The position numbers and the translations under genes were made by a program. Below, piece by piece: positions 45,501-56,900 of a stretch of 64,000 nucleotides of DNA; position 1 is the stretch's first letter, and the number at the start of each line of letters is the position of its first letter. This DNA comes from Mesorhabditis belari (Eukaryota > Nematoda > Chromadorea > Rhabditida > Rhabditidae). Where the stretch lies: NCBI GenBank assembly GCA_958450365.1, contig CAUEEP010000735.1:1059501-1123500 (forward strand), given 5' to 3'. The notes under the pieces were generated by a model. That model worked only from the letters and a program-made list of their open reading frames with translations, ran no database searches and was not told the DNA's origin.

Positions 45501-46059
45501 CACAGGTCAGATTCGCTCTCTAAAATAAAAGTTATTTAATTCACTGAAATTGAAGACAGAAAACAATAACAAATCTAGATTTTGGCTTAAATAAAGATAA
45601 AGGAATTTTGTCCCGTTATCAGCTGCCTAACTAGCTTTACATTTAACCAGAAAATTTGACCTAACCAGCATGTAAAACTTGGCTGAAGCTGTCTAGAAGC
45701 TGTCTAGCCATTTCAACGAAAATTTGACCTAACCAACATGTAAAACTTGGCTGAAGCTGTCTAGAAGCTGTCTAACCAGCTTTACATTTCAACAAAAAAT
45801 TTGACCTAAAAACTTGCATCTAAAACTTGGCTGAAGCTGTCTAGAAGCTGTCTAACCAGCTTTACATTTCCAAAAAATTTGACTTAGCCAGCATGTAAAA
45901 CTTGACTGAAGCTGCTAGAAGCTGTCTAGCCAGCTTTACATTTCCACGAAAATTTGTATGTAAAACTTGGCTGTATAAGAACAAGACTAAAAGCATTTTA
46001 AAGCGACTAAAAGCCAAGACTAAAAGCTAATGCTTTTTAAAATAAATTAAACTTACCAT
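39580..46059 (-). CDS. Nuclear hormone receptor, supplementary nematode type
   Basis: Fourteen exons, 1245 nt, 414 residues, every junction in phase: 46057-46059 (ATG only), 45444-45519, 44128-44208, 43562-43627, 42832-42935, 42652-42786, 42028-42138, 41722-41844, 41566-41678, 41397-41462, 40995-41113, 40831-40922, 39784-39846 and 39580-39672. Residues 1-75 are the DNA-binding domain: CEIC...C zinc finger, P-box CRACAAFFRR, CQKEHHC, CRCCRFQKCLDRGMRPSMV. After a Ser/Thr-rich hinge comes the ligand-binding domain with LDDFAHLEKDQ, FKKFWNNFCALERYKAAVRC, ELVFCMLQTMWNL and LAQEVHDYYTIQ. This is the HNF4-derived expanded family (known), a ligand-regulated transcription factor of the nucleus; ligand and targets unknown. 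The start codon alone fills exon 1, which makes a spliced leader exon plausible. Length is normal for the family. Confidence 0.92.
39870..40185. repeat. 30-bp minisatellite in a receptor intron
   Basis: About ten units of a GATGAAGTTTACAAGGCTAA plus ACGCTAAACT type, with TCTCAACT variants. It lies in the intron before the penultimate receptor exon. Confidence 0.9.
40360..40690. repeat. Dispersed repeat, copy 1
   Basis: AGAAGCCTTCTATATCGGAA, TTTGCCAGATGGTGAGCGAT, AAAAAGAAGATATTGAGCTG and GGTCGGGGAATCAATTGGAG recur with changes at 62920-63115. Same orientation. The readable frame GESIGAIHF / GESTGVIHF is shared but no protein is identified. Confidence 0.7.
41250..41300. repeat. ATAACG hexamer repeat
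   Basis: About seven ATAACG units; a shorter copy with the same flank (AACAGCTAGAGAAACTAGGG, GGCTCG) is at 41895-41925. Both are in receptor introns. Confidence 0.9.
42345..42552. repeat. 16-bp minisatellite in a receptor intron
   Basis: Thirteen or so copies of a TTGCTAGCTACCAGTC unit with CAGCTAC/CAGCCAC variants. Confidence 0.95.
43128..43292. repeat. 64-bp tandem repeat in a receptor intron
   Basis: Two full and one partial copies of a unit containing CATGGCTTAGTCCTTAACCC, GGTAGGATCAACCAGATATC and CGAACTAAGA. Confidence 0.9.
44318..44664. repeat. Palindromic element, copy 1
   Basis: Arms from GAACGGATCGTCACCATTTG and AAGGCCTATAACTTTGTCC are inverted near 44664. An inner stem AATGATACCAAATAGAGCTTAA pairs with TTAAGCTCTATTTGGTATCA. 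The loop holds CCAACTCTAAGCGAATGAGG and CGGGTGTCGTCTCGCC. A second copy follows at 44810. Confidence 0.9.
44810..45150. repeat. Palindromic element, copy 2
   Basis: It is the same element as 44318-44664 in the same orientation, about 92-95% alike by eye, separated by a spacer containing GGCAAGCGGCAAGC-type duplications. Both lie in one receptor intron. Confidence 0.9.
45640..45975. repeat. About 85-bp tandem repeat in a receptor intron
   Basis: Four to five diverged copies of a unit with AACTTGGCTGAAGCTGTCTA, GAAGCTGTCTAACCAGCTTT and ACATTTCAAC. Confidence 0.85.
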
Positions 46060-46560
46060 GTATTAAAGTTTGTAGAGCGTCTGCGACAAATTGTGTAGAA
46101 ATCAGAATCGTAAATAGAGTTCAAATTGAGTTTTCCTATTGAATCCGGGGAAATTCTAGCAAAAAAGGTATAAAATTTGTGATAAGATAAACGTTTTTCG
46201 ATCAATAAAAGTGGAAATGACTGTCGACTATAAACCACACAAAAATTGGGATAAAAAGGGGGAGAGAAAAGAAGAGTTTCTAGTGAGAAAAGAGGAATTT
46301 GGTGAAAAGTGAGTGGAAATATGGGCAAAAGAAGAGTTGAAAAGGGCACAGGTTGCCACAAAATACACTTGAAATCGAAAGAGAATTGGAAAAGTGAATG
46401 GAAAAGAGAGAAAAAATGAGAAAGTTTTGGTGAAATGAGGAGAAGAAAAGGAGAAGAAAAGGCGGATTTGGCCCACCTGAAGAGGGGGTTTTTCTTTTCG
46501 GAAAACCGCTGCCATGTCTACACTATTTGCTCAGAAACTCTATTCCTCACTCTTTTTTCT
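46060..46560. promoter_or_regulatory. Upstream region of the nuclear receptor
   Basis: Purine-rich on the + strand (many GAAAAG/GGAGAAG blocks). A minus-strand frame of 102 codons runs into the start exon but is out of phase with the receptor frame, so I treat it as leader. No core promoter motif is claimed. Confidence 0.35.
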
Positions 46561-46669
46561 TTTTCTACTTCTATTTCTATTTCTATGACTATTTCTAGTT
46601 CTATTTCTATTACTATTTCTATTCTTTTTTGCCATTTTGTCCTCACTTCATTGATCTTCTATATATTTC

Positions 46670-46815
46670 TTTTGTATTCTCTTTCACTCTTTCACTCACT
46701 CACTCTTTCACTCACTCACTCTTTCACTCACTCACTCTTTCACTCACTCACTCTTTCACTCACTCACTCTTTCACTCACTCACTCTTTCACTCTTTCACT
46801 CACTCTTTCACTTCT
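46670..46815. repeat. CTTTCACTCACTCA repeat
   Basis: About ten units of TTTCACTCACTCAC followed by CTTTCACTCTTTCAC variants, next to a TCTATTTCTATTTC stretch at 46560-46630. Confidence 0.95.
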
Positions 46816-47046
46816 CCATGACATTCTTGCCTTCTCTGTACTCTTTTCCTCAATCTCTAGCTTATTCTTGCCTTCTCTGTACTCTTTTTCTAAATCTCTA
46901 GCTTACTATTTTTTATTTTGGCTCTTTCTCATTTAGCCCATTATTTTCTTAACCTCTTATCCACCTTTTCTTCAATTTCTTTATTACTCTTTGCTTTTTT
47001 ATTTTATTCTAACGATTAATCAACAATTCAGAGCTGGTTAATGAAG

Positions 47047-47583
47047 TACCGTATTCTCTCTAATAGAGGTGCACTCTTTAATAGTAGTGCACTCTCTAAT
47101 AGTATTGCGGTCCAGGAAGGGGTTCAAAAAATAGTAGTGCACCCCCCGAAAATTTGAATTTCTGTTTGCTTCTTTTTCATCTAAACCTTTTTGACTTTAT
47201 GTTTATGTGACATTCTAAAGCTATTCAAGCAAGCAAAAGTGAGGCTTTTTTTATTCATTTATTAACTATTCTTCACATGAAAAAGTTAGGAAAAAATCTA
47301 AAATTGTTGTGCAAAAGTGCAAAAACATCTTTTTGTTGTTTGTCAAGACACAAACACAAACAATTACTACGGTAATTGTCAGCTCGCCGGCCCACAACTG
47401 TATGTCAAAAGGAGCCAAAGGAGTACGTGAAAGGGTTGCAAGAATTTTTGGAACAAATCTTATATCTGTCTTACTTTGGTAAATGATAAAACTCTTTAAT
47501 AGTACTGCACTCTCTAATAGTATTGCGGTCCAGGAGGGGATTCAAAAAATAGTAGTGCGCACTACTATTAGAGAGAATACGGT
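47047..47583. repeat. MITE with ACCGTATTCTCTCTAATAG ends
   Basis: The termini ACCGTATTCTCTCTAATAG (47048) and CTATTAGAGAGAATACGGTA (47566-47584) are inverted. A block CTCTCTAATAGTATTGCGGT with CCAGGA and AAAAAATAGTAGTGC follows in direct copies near each end. No transposase. Confidence 0.85.
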
Positions 47584-48345
47584 AATTTGTTAAGGAAATT
47601 GTATATTTTACATTCTCAATAAAATAGAATTTTGTTTGGTAACGAGAAACCAGTTTGTGAACGATCTCACGGGCATTTCCTCTCAAATCGATGCCTGTAA
47701 TTACGGTCACAATTTGGGTAAACGTCAATGAATTGGGTTGGGATTAAAAAGAACATTAACAAGAATTAACAAGAACGATTTCTATGATCTAAAAGATATT
47801 CAGGAAATAACCAATAGATAATCGAGATCAATTAGATTACAATATTCGAATCAAATCGATTCCAAGTGACTCATAAAACTAAAAGCTAGGATGAAAGCAC
47901 ATTTTAACGATTCGGCGCTGGATGATTTGATTGAATTGATGAGTGGAGTCGATGTGGGGAAATTTGGTGATAAAGATACGGATATCAATGTCATTTGGAA
48001 AAGAAAACGGGGACAAATTTGCCGACTGGCAGACATCCAATGTGTCATCTTCATCGAATAAGGTTCATTTGCACAAAAGGCTACAAAAGAAAGAAAGAAA
48101 ACGACCGTTCTCTGTCTAAAACGATCGTTTTCTGTCTCTAGTTACCGTAATCTATCTTTCGCCTACACTCCATTGCAAAAATTTAGCTCAACTACTTTTT
48201 TTGGATTCAAAATCGACTTCTAGCCAATCAATTAAGCTATTTTTGTTTGAAAATCATTAAATTTCTTTAAAATCTTCTCACAATTTGCACCAGAACAGCA
48301 TTAAAAAAAGCAAAACAATCGAATTTGTTAGTTTTTGAAGAAAGC
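47584..48345. other. No firm gene; two isolated exon-like frames
   Basis: On - a frame after a TAATTACAG acceptor near 47695 reads IDLRGNAREIVHKLVSRYQT. On + an ORF of 56 codons at about 47891-48061 reads MKAHFNDSALDDLIELMSG and on to ADIQCVIFIE. Neither has neighbours in phase or a known motif. They could be exons of a gene I cannot assemble. Confidence 0.25.
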
Positions 48346-48354
48346 ATCGTTGCA

Positions 48355-48692
48355 AAACGTTACAAAACGTTACAAAACGTTACAAAACCTTGTAAAACCT
48401 TGCAATACCTTGCAAAACCTTGCAAAACCTTGTAAAGTCTTGCAAAACCATGCAAAACCATGCAAAACCTTGTAAAGTCTTGCAAAACCATGCAAAACCA
48501 TGCAAAAACCATGCAAAACCATGCAAAACCATGCAAAAACCTTGCAATACCTTGCAATACCTTGCAATACCTTGCAAAACCATGCAAAACCTTGCAAAAC
48601 CTTGGAATACCTTGCAAAACCTTGTAAAACCTTGCAAAAACCTTGCAATACCTTGGAATACCTTGCAAAACCTTGCAAAACCTTGCAAAACA
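48355..48692. repeat. TTGCAAAACC minisatellite
   Basis: Thirty-odd copies of a 10-mer TTGCAAAACC with TACAAAACG, TGCAATACC, ATGCAAAACC and TTGTAAAGTC variants. All six frames stay open because the unit lacks stops, which makes false ORFs. Confidence 0.95.
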
Positions 48693-49900
48693 CATATTTC
48701 TTCTACCTTTTATCAAAAATCTTAACAATTTTATTTTAATTTTGTTAATATCACTTCTTTTCCTGTCCTAGTTTCTGATTTTATTCATTTTACATAGTTT
48801 TTTCCGTAGACTAGACCAAAAGAATCAAGATTAACACTATACAAACAAGAACGAGTTGTTTAGTAAGGCCAGAATTTACTAAACGGGAAAGATTACGGTA
48901 AATGTTCAAAAGATGTCCAAAAGATTTCCACGTTTTAAAACCGATTAGAGAAATGCTTTGCCCCTAGTTGACTTTGCGCAGACTTTTTAAACCCCTGGTT
49001 ACGAATCTTTCTAAAAGCTCAGGCTTTCTAAAGGCTCAGGCTTTCTAAAGGCTCAGGCTTTCTAAAGGCTCAGGCTTTCTAAAGGCTCAGGCTTTCTAAA
49101 GCCTAGATTAGATTAGATTAGATTTCTTTGATCATTTCATTAGTCATTTTCAGAAGAAAATTACCGTAGTTATACATTGTAAAAGTCACCTGGAGTACAT
49201 CAAAAACAAGAGTCAAAGCAAAATGAGAATAAAATGTACACATTGAAAGCACCCACGCAAAATCGAATGATTTCCCGATAGCTCTGCTCAATTCCCTATG
49301 TGATTATCAATGTCTTCTCTGTCTATCCACCAACAGACTCTCAAGCGCCGATCTCCTGTCTGCATTTGCTAGATATCAAGAGAAATGGAGGAATCTTGTC
49401 ATTTCCGGTCATTGATTTAAAGATTGAAAAGCCAAGCTTTTGTAAGCAATAAAGCACAGAACTGTTGGCCTGCAAGCTGGCAATAAACCAGCTTTATTTA
49501 GAGCTGGCAATAAACCAGCCTTATTTAGAGATGGAATTTGATTCTTGAATCAGAACTCCAACACTGAGATCAATGTAAATGGTTTTGGTAGTCACGTAAA
49601 TCAAAAAAAGTAGTCAAGTACAGTAAAGAAATAGCTGATCAAGCAGCGTATTTTTCTTAATATCAAGTGATCACGAAAATTGGGCTCAACACACAAACAA
49701 ATTTGTCGAGATTGATAGGAGACGACATTGTCAAATGAGAAATCGAGGTCATTTGAAAGATTTGGGGAAAATGTCTTGTGAAATTGTACTTATCGCTAGA
49801 ATGTTTAAAAATATTAAACAATGAGGTATTAAACAATATATTCAACAACAGATTCAACAACAATATTAAACAATGTTGGTTGATTGGGTAGATTAAAGGC
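48693..49900. other. Non-coding stretch with small tandem repeats
   Basis: It holds five copies of AAAGGCTCAGGCTTTCT at 49015-49105 and a doubled GCAATAAACCAGCTTTATTTAG near 49480-49520 (unit shown in part). No supported exon. Confidence 0.5.
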
Positions 49901-49914
49901 TGATTTCGACAAGG

Positions 49915-50065
49915 GAAAGACAAAACTAATGTCCCAGAGAGGATCCGAACAAGTGAAAGACAAAACTAATGGCCCAGAGAGGATCCGAACCCAAGCCAGA
50001 GAGGCTTTGATAGCTCAGTAGCTCAACACACTATTCACTAGACTATTGGAGCTGCTTTATGGCGG
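49915..50065 (-). repeat. tRNA-derived SINE-like repeat
   Basis: The minus strand has an A-box-like TAGTCTAGTGAATAGTGTG and a B-box-like CTTGGGTTCGGATCCTCTC. CAAAACTAATGGCCCAGAGA is duplicated in tandem (49920, 49960). A related head is on + at 50345. Confidence 0.55.
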
Positions 50066-50119
50066 CTTCATGAAGATTCCGAAATGGGAAATGGGAAATT
50101 TAAGGAGAGTGAGAATTGA

Positions 50120-50335
50120 GAGTGAGAATTTAAGGAACTGCTCCAGCTCCTTGTTCAGAATGACTTCGTGACAGAGTGGATTTTATGGAATCGGCTATGC
50201 TGATTTGGAATCTGCACAAATTAGCTGCAAACACCTAGGCAATCACAAGGAATCTGGCATAGAAATCTCTTAAATTTTCCTTACACAAGGAATCCCTTCG
50301 GACTCTTCATGGGGTCGCTACAAACAAAGCTGGGA
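50120..50335 (+). pseudogene. C-type lectin exon relic
   Basis: The + strand reads SGFYGIGYADLESAQISCKH, LGNHKE, then loses the frame. A downstream SSWGRYKQSWE-like segment could be the W.G region. The pattern fits the start of a CTLD helix (A...C...G). There is no signal peptide or further exons. Confidence 0.3.
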
Positions 50336-50337
50336 AC

Positions 50338-50485
50338 GGCTTCGGTGGTCTAGTGGATAGTGTGTTGGGATATTGATCTTGGGATATTGATCTTGGGATA
50401 TGGATAGTGTGTGGATATGGATAGTGTGTTGGGATATTGACCAAGGCTTCCCTGGCTTGGGTTCGAATCCCCTCCCTAGCGCTTT
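50338..50485 (+). repeat. tRNA-derived SINE-like repeat
   Basis: A-box GGTGGTCTAGTGGATAGTGT, an expanded spacer in which GGGATATTGATCTT and GGATAGTGTG are duplicated, then B-box CTTGGGTTCGAATCCCC. It has no tRNA fold because of the internal duplications. Confidence 0.6.
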
Positions 50486-50671
50486 TTGAAAAATTCTTTT
50501 TCTGATGCCTTTACATTATATTTTAATGTTCTAAGCACTCTATTACAACTTTTAACGATGTTTATAAAGTTTCGATTCTCAAATCTCAAATCCCGAACTT
50601 AAACAAGCTTGTCTAACCTAACGGCTAGTAAAAGACAAGTTCTTAAGACAATAACCTGGAGTTATGTATTA

Positions 50672-50815
50672 GTCTTGCCTGGAGTCTTGCCTGGAGTCTT
50701 GCCTGGAGTCTTGCCTGGAGTCTTGCCTGGAGTCTTGCCTGGAGTCTTGCCTGGAGTCTTGCCTGGAGTCTTGCCTGGAGTCTTGCCTGGAGTCTTGCCT
50801 GGAGTATTGTATTAC
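50672..50815. repeat. 12-bp minisatellite GTCTTGCCTGGA
   Basis: Twelve near-perfect units, homogeneous, ending directly in a hairpin (50804-50849). The high identity suggests recent expansion. Confidence 0.95.
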
Positions 50816-51339
50816 TCCAGGCAGACAACTGCCTGGAGTAATGCAATACCCCAGGCAAGACTATATTGACAAGACAAGACAATATAGAAATATACCTGAC
50901 AATACCTGATCACAAGTTCCAAAGACAATATCAGAAATATTAGCTAGCCAAAAATAGTATCAACTGTACGTGATTGTATCTGTCTGTAAGTGATTTGGTC
51001 GGAGGGTGGCTGAGTGATCAAAGGCTGAGTCTTTTCTTTTCCCCACTCCCAACCCACATTAGCTTCCATAACGAAGGAGATTAGAGGTCGGCTTCACTAA
51101 GTCGTAGGGAAAAGATGGTGGAGAGACGACAAAAGTCGAGGTCCCTTCATTCTTCATTCCACTACTGTTGGTTGTTCGAATTAACCTTTCCTTTCCCCGT
51201 CACCCAACAGTCCTATTGCACTATTTGAAAGAATTGTTTGGTTGAATGAAAAACGTTGTCAGAGGAACAGACTGTAGGACTTTTCTATAGTAAACTAGGA
51301 AAAATGGTCTCTTCAGTAGTTTAAGGGAGTTTTGAATGG

Positions 51340-51657
51340 ATAGTCAAGCTTTAAATGTCTATAACTTTTTACAGAGACAAGATTTTTCTTTGCTTTTTGT
51401 ATATTTTAAAAGAAGAAATGTTGGGCTTTCAAATGAGACTAAATAAAACTGAATTGGATAGAGCAGCCTCGAGAAAATCAATTGATTGCAGTCGTTGTTG
51501 GTTTGCTCACTTCTGCTTTGATTCCTCGAGTCTAATTTAACTAATTCAGCTCTATACAGTCTCATTTGAAAAGCTGATATTTCTACTTTTAAAATATTCA
51601 AAAAAGTAAATGAAAATCTTGTCTCTGTAAAAAGTTATAAGCATTTAGAGCTTGACT
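51340..51657. repeat. Palindromic element
   Basis: TAGTCAAGCTTTAAATG / CATTTAGAGCTTGACTA ends, with CTATAACTTTTTACAGAGAC inverted near 51640, and an inner GCTTTCAAATGAGACTAAAT stem paired with its complement at 51560. Same plan as 44318-44664. Confidence 0.85.
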
Positions 51658-51669
51658 ACCCATTTAAAA

Positions 51670-51815
51670 GTCCTCCAGACTTGCAAAGGTTCCCTAGACT
51701 TGCAAAAGTCCCCTAGACTTGCAAAAGTTCCCTAGACTTGCAAAAGTCCCCTAGGCTTGCAAAAGTCCTCTAGACTTGCAAAAGTCCTCTAGACTTGCAA
51801 AAGTCCTCTAAACAA
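51670..51815. repeat. 17-bp minisatellite
   Basis: About eight copies of AGACTTGCAAAAGTCCC or CTC variants, abutting the palindromic element. Confidence 0.9.
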
Positions 51816-52250
51816 CCCAAGAGCTAAAAAACGTATTTTTTTAAACGTTTGGAAACTTTTGAGTCCTTTCAGCAGTATAAATTTGTTAAATTGATTTGAA
51901 AAGCTCCTCGACTAGACTCCAAGTTGACATGATGATAAAAATCGATATCTTAATATCTCAGGACGCAGGCAGATCCTCTAAAACGTGGGTCAGCTACCGT
52001 AAACTGTAAGCCTAGACCAGCTAACGTTATCGGAGTTACAGTAACTGGAGTACTCTTTAGAACGGTTAGAGGTTTTCGGCGAAGATTCATAAAGGAAAAA
52101 GTTGTTACACTGTAGTAGGAATATGTTTTTGTTAGCTTTATTCCAATTCTAGGAAGATGAGCCGACTCTGCTCTTAAAACAGATCAGATTGTGGTCAATC
52201 CCACGATATTCTAACAATAAGAAGTGCCATTTTTTCCAATATTTATCTCA

Positions 52251-53405
52251 TCATTTCAACATTGCATTGAAATGTTTAAAATATATGTCGCTTTCCTCGA
52301 AATTATTGTAAATGAGCTGCTCTCCGAAGACGTTTCGAAGTGTAGGTACGACTGGTTTCACCTAAATTTTAGAGTCAAAATTAAAAGCTAACAACATACC
52401 CTCGGCCTGAACATAGCTTTCAATTTTAATTTCATCATCGGCTCCAAGAAAATGATCAACCACATTTGGATAATTATCTAAAAAAAGTTCTTTGAATACG
52501 TTTTTGAAAATCAGTCTCACTTGTGCATGCATTAAATAGAAAAACACATATGTGTAGAACGTTTGAGCATAAAGAGTTCGATCAACAAGAAATTGATATT
52601 CAGCTAACAATAGCATAGATGTAATCGATTTGTATGGAGCTAATCGTAAAAGTAAACGAGACGCTTTGAAATTGCCTTGAGTGTTGTATCTGGAGAAAGG
52701 AAACTTTTTTTGCAGTAATTGAACAGTTATCAATCATCAGGACATTCAGAAGTTATCTTAGATTTGTTCTATGGAGACTTGCAAGGCTTCCTAGCTTTTT
52801 TTGACTTGGATAGGAGCTTACAATCGTGCTTGTCTACCGTAATCCATAAGTGTTACCGTAATCCAGACAAATGGAGATTGCTCTACAACAGACTAAAGTC
52901 AGACTGATCTAAAGTCAGATTGATCTAAAGATCAGAGGTTTGAACTGCGACACGATTTCACGGACAAACAATTGTGTTGAGTAATAACAAGGAAAGGTCA
53001 ACTGGCTGAGCCGGCGAAATGCTATTACCAACAAGAAATATGAAATAGATAACAAGAAACTTCACACAAAGAACCCTAGACAGCACTTCTTGAAAAAAGG
53101 AAAGAAAGATCCTAAGTGGGGATCGAACTCGCGAAGCCTTGCTCTGAAAGCGAGCGCTGTACCACTCGGCCACGGCTGCACCGAATTGAGACTGCAAGGC
53201 GGCCCCTAAGACCCAAATGACCGAATTGAAACTGCAGGCGGCCCCCAAAAACCCAAAAAACAAAAAAAAAAAAAAAGGGGCCCCCCCCCCAAAACCCAAA
53301 AAAAGGAAAAGAAAGGGGAAAACAAAAACACAAAAAAAAAAAAAAAAGAAAAGGACGGGAGGAGACCCCCGAAAAAAAAAAAAAAAAAAAGGGAAAAGAG
53401 GAAAA

Positions 53406-53442
<37 letters not shown>

Positions 53443-53453
53443 AGGGGAAACAA

Positions 53454-53484
<31 letters not shown>

Positions 53485-53890
53485 AGAAAAAAAGAAAAAA
53501 AAAAAAAAGAAAAGAAAAAAAAAAAAAAAAAACGAAAAAAAAAAAAAAAAAAAGAAACAAAGAGGGACGAACAAAAAAAAAAAAAAAAAAAAAAAAGAGG
53601 GGGAAAAAAAAAAAAAAAAAAAAAAAAAAGAAGGGGGGGGAAGGGAAGAGAAAAAAAAAAAAAAAAAAAAAAAAAGAAAAGAAGAAAGGAAACCAAAAAA
53701 AAAAAAAAGGGAGGGGGGAGGGGGAAGGGGCCCAAAAAAAAAAAAAAAAAAAAAAAAAAAGGAAAGAGAAACCAAAAAAAAAAAAAACAAAAAGGAAAAA
53801 AAAAGGGAAAAAAAAAAAAAAAAAAAAAAAAAAGAGGGAAGGAAAAAAAAAAAAAAAAAGAGGAGGGGAAAAAAAAAAAAAAAAAGAAGG

Positions 53891-53922
<32 letters not shown>

Positions 53923-56900
53923 AAAAAAAAAAAAAAAAGATTTAGATAGTACATTTTCAGCGTCCTAACAAAACTTTAGACGCTTATAACTCCTTGCAGA
54001 TTGTCATTTAGCAAAAAACGGAATATATATCCGGAATCAGCATGAAATTCTGCGTCGAATGGCATAGGTCGCATAGCATTTGGCTAGCCAGTTGACCTTC
54101 CCTTGTAAATCTTTCACCCAAATTCATTTCCTAATTGAATAAGTCTCAAGCTACCAAATAAAATACGGTTTTTTTCAGATGGCTTAATCATTTCTCTTGC
54201 AAATGGCTTTTGAAAGCTTCTGAAAAGCTTTGTTTTGAAGGTTTTTCATTATCAAAAATCCGAGTGTTCAAAGACGACAAGGTCCGATTGATTAGATTTG
54301 GACCGTTGCTTCCAATCAAACCTATTTTAATGACAGTAAGAGAAGATAGCGCACAAAAAGTCTTAGCAAAATTTCAGAATAATCCTTTCAGAAAAATCTG
54401 TTTAACGCTTTAGAGCACTTATTCAACTGGTCTATACTAATACTCGTCTTTCAATAGAAAACTCACCTCGCATCGATTGTCGAATATCTCTTCTGCCAAA
54501 CCTCTAGATATTTCTGCTTGCAAATTCTATAAACGTGATAAAAAAACTAAAAAAGAAATTAGAGTGAAATTTGTTAGAAATTAGAGGAAAATTTGTTTAC
54601 TCACAAAGATGCCGACAATTTGCACAACGTAGCTGATCCCATAAGCTAACCAACCCGGCAAGAGACTCGTATAGAAAACAATTAGGTCAAATACCAAAAG
54701 GGTTAGCTGAAATGGAGATTAGTTGGGGTAATTTTGGGGATAAGTCTACCGTTCCCAAAATGATCTTCAATCCGATGTGATTATTTGGGTATTTGTTCTC
54801 GTAATTCTCAAGATTCCGCATCGCAATGTAGCGTTCGATGGCGTAGCTTGAGGTCATGTTTAGACACACAGCGGCAACTGAAAATTGCGTAAAAATCTTT
54901 TCAAAGCTAGGCAGAAAGCTTAAGAGTTTTCTAAAGTAAGTATTTTAACCACTAGATTTACTTGTTGCCACTTTCTGATGTGCTTTTATTCGATTCAATC
55001 TCAATCGATTCGAGTCTTAAGTACAAGTACAGATCAAGAGCTTACTATTAGCTAACTTATTAAGAAAAAAGTTCTATTATATAGAAAAATCGTTAGATTT
55101 TATAAAATCTAATGATCTATGAAGATCTATAAAGCCAATCTATGAAGATTTATAATTAAATTAATAAAAAACAATCAGATCCAAAGATTCACGTCCGGAT
55201 TCGAAGATCCTTTAGTTACATGAGATTTCATGATCCGAAGATCTAAGTATTGTTATCCTACTTGTAATTTAAGGATTGCAAAGACAATCTAGACTAAAAC
55301 TATGCAAGAGATATTGATAGAATTGGCTCAACGACACGTAAAAACATCCAGTAGCCTTACCGTGAAAGTCTAATTACCTGAAGACCTAAACCTAATTACC
55401 TAATTACCTTACGCATGTCAAACGTTGATTAACACTGCACTCTTAAGGTTTTATTCCGAAATCAATTCTAGTTTTGGATTCATACCATTCAATTTTTAGA
55501 AAGATCACATAAAGCCAAACAACTTCCTTGTTAAAACTAATTTCTGCACTGTTTTCAGGTTCAACAAAAACAGTTTTCTAAAAAAACAGATTTAGCCTTG
55601 TTTCTTGCTACAAAGAACAAGTAATTTTTAGTTGTTTTGATAAAATTACTGAGAAATTCAATCACAATTGCTCGCCTACATGCTTTTCAAAAGAAATTTC
55701 CACTGAAGCAGAAAATGACATGTTATTCAATGATTGTTTTTGAAATCTTCAAAACTAACGTGCTTCTGAGAAGAAAGAGCAAATTTGGAAAGAAAATCCA
55801 TTGATTAAATTGATGACTTGAAGGATATGACGGAATTGGCGAATAAAAGTCGCGATGATCAGAAATATCGGTTGAAAGAGTAGAATCGTTGTCAGATTTG
55901 GGTGGAAAATCTGGAAATTCAAAGCTTTTAAACTCCAAAAGTTCAAATTGAGTAAAAAAAGAACTTTTATAATTTGTTCGTGGTAAATTTTTCTTTCGAA
56001 TGAGCTGATTTCACAATCACGATGCAGCAAAGCAGAATCACGATGCAACTAACCCTTTTTGAAGTCAACAATCGTTGGAACAATGCGTACGAAAGCATTA
56101 ATGAGCTGAATGTGCAAAGCTCGAGGATCTAAATTTGTTAGTTTGAGCTTTTAAGGACAAAGGTTAGAACAAAAATCACCAAAGCAATGGTTAGTCAGTG
56201 ATCAGTGGAAAACAAGCGTTAAATAGGCTAGAACTTAACTGGTTAGTCTAGCTGATTGTGAGACAGAGCTAACTTTACAATTTCACCATTCTTGGATAGA
56301 TCAAACTGGAAAAACTTTGTCCATTCCTGAATCCTAAACCTAATAGCAAAAAATTATTGTATTACTAGTGGAAAACGCTCACTAGCGTTAGCATTTTCCA
56401 CACAATCTAAGTCCCGCCCCTTTTTGCCAATGGCTACGCACAAACAGACGGACGGACAGACGTCTCTTTTGCTTTATATATGTCGCAGCCGATTATGAAT
56501 GAAATTTTTTGGCAAATCTTTCTAGTAGAGCAACCCTTTAATGTATGAGGACAATATTATATCATCTTGTAGCGAATTGAATTCTGCGTCGATTGGTACC
56601 AAATTTGTGAGTTTAGGTTAAAAATTGCCGGCGCTACAACGTTTCATTCAAAATCGGCGGGACCCCCGTAGCCGATTATGAATGGGTGGGTCTAGGAGCG
56701 TCCAATCATCAAGTATTTAGTATCATTCAACGCAGAATCATTGATAATTATATTAAATTTTTAAAATTAGCAAGATTTGATGAAAAGAAAAAAAATTAGA
56801 GCAAAAGAACTGTTTGTTCAAGGGAAAACTTTGAAGCCCCATAATTTGTGTTCTTTTTATCCAATCTTTCTAATTTTAAAAATTTAACATAATTATGAAT

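Noticed and set aside
46053..46515. Minus-strand frames of 95 and 102 codons upstream of the nuclear receptor
   Set aside because: Purine-biased leader; the frame does not continue into the receptor, whose own ATG abuts the donor in phase.
48360..48739. Five overlapping open frames on both strands over the TTGCAAAACC array
   Set aside because: A 10-bp unit without stop codons opens every frame; the translations are pure repeats (FCKVLQGFAR, NHAKPCKTMQ types) with no gene context.
52958..53954. Long Phe/Lys frames (up to 280 codons) over the A/G tract
   Set aside because: Homopolymer translation, not protein; the block is probably a sequence artefact.
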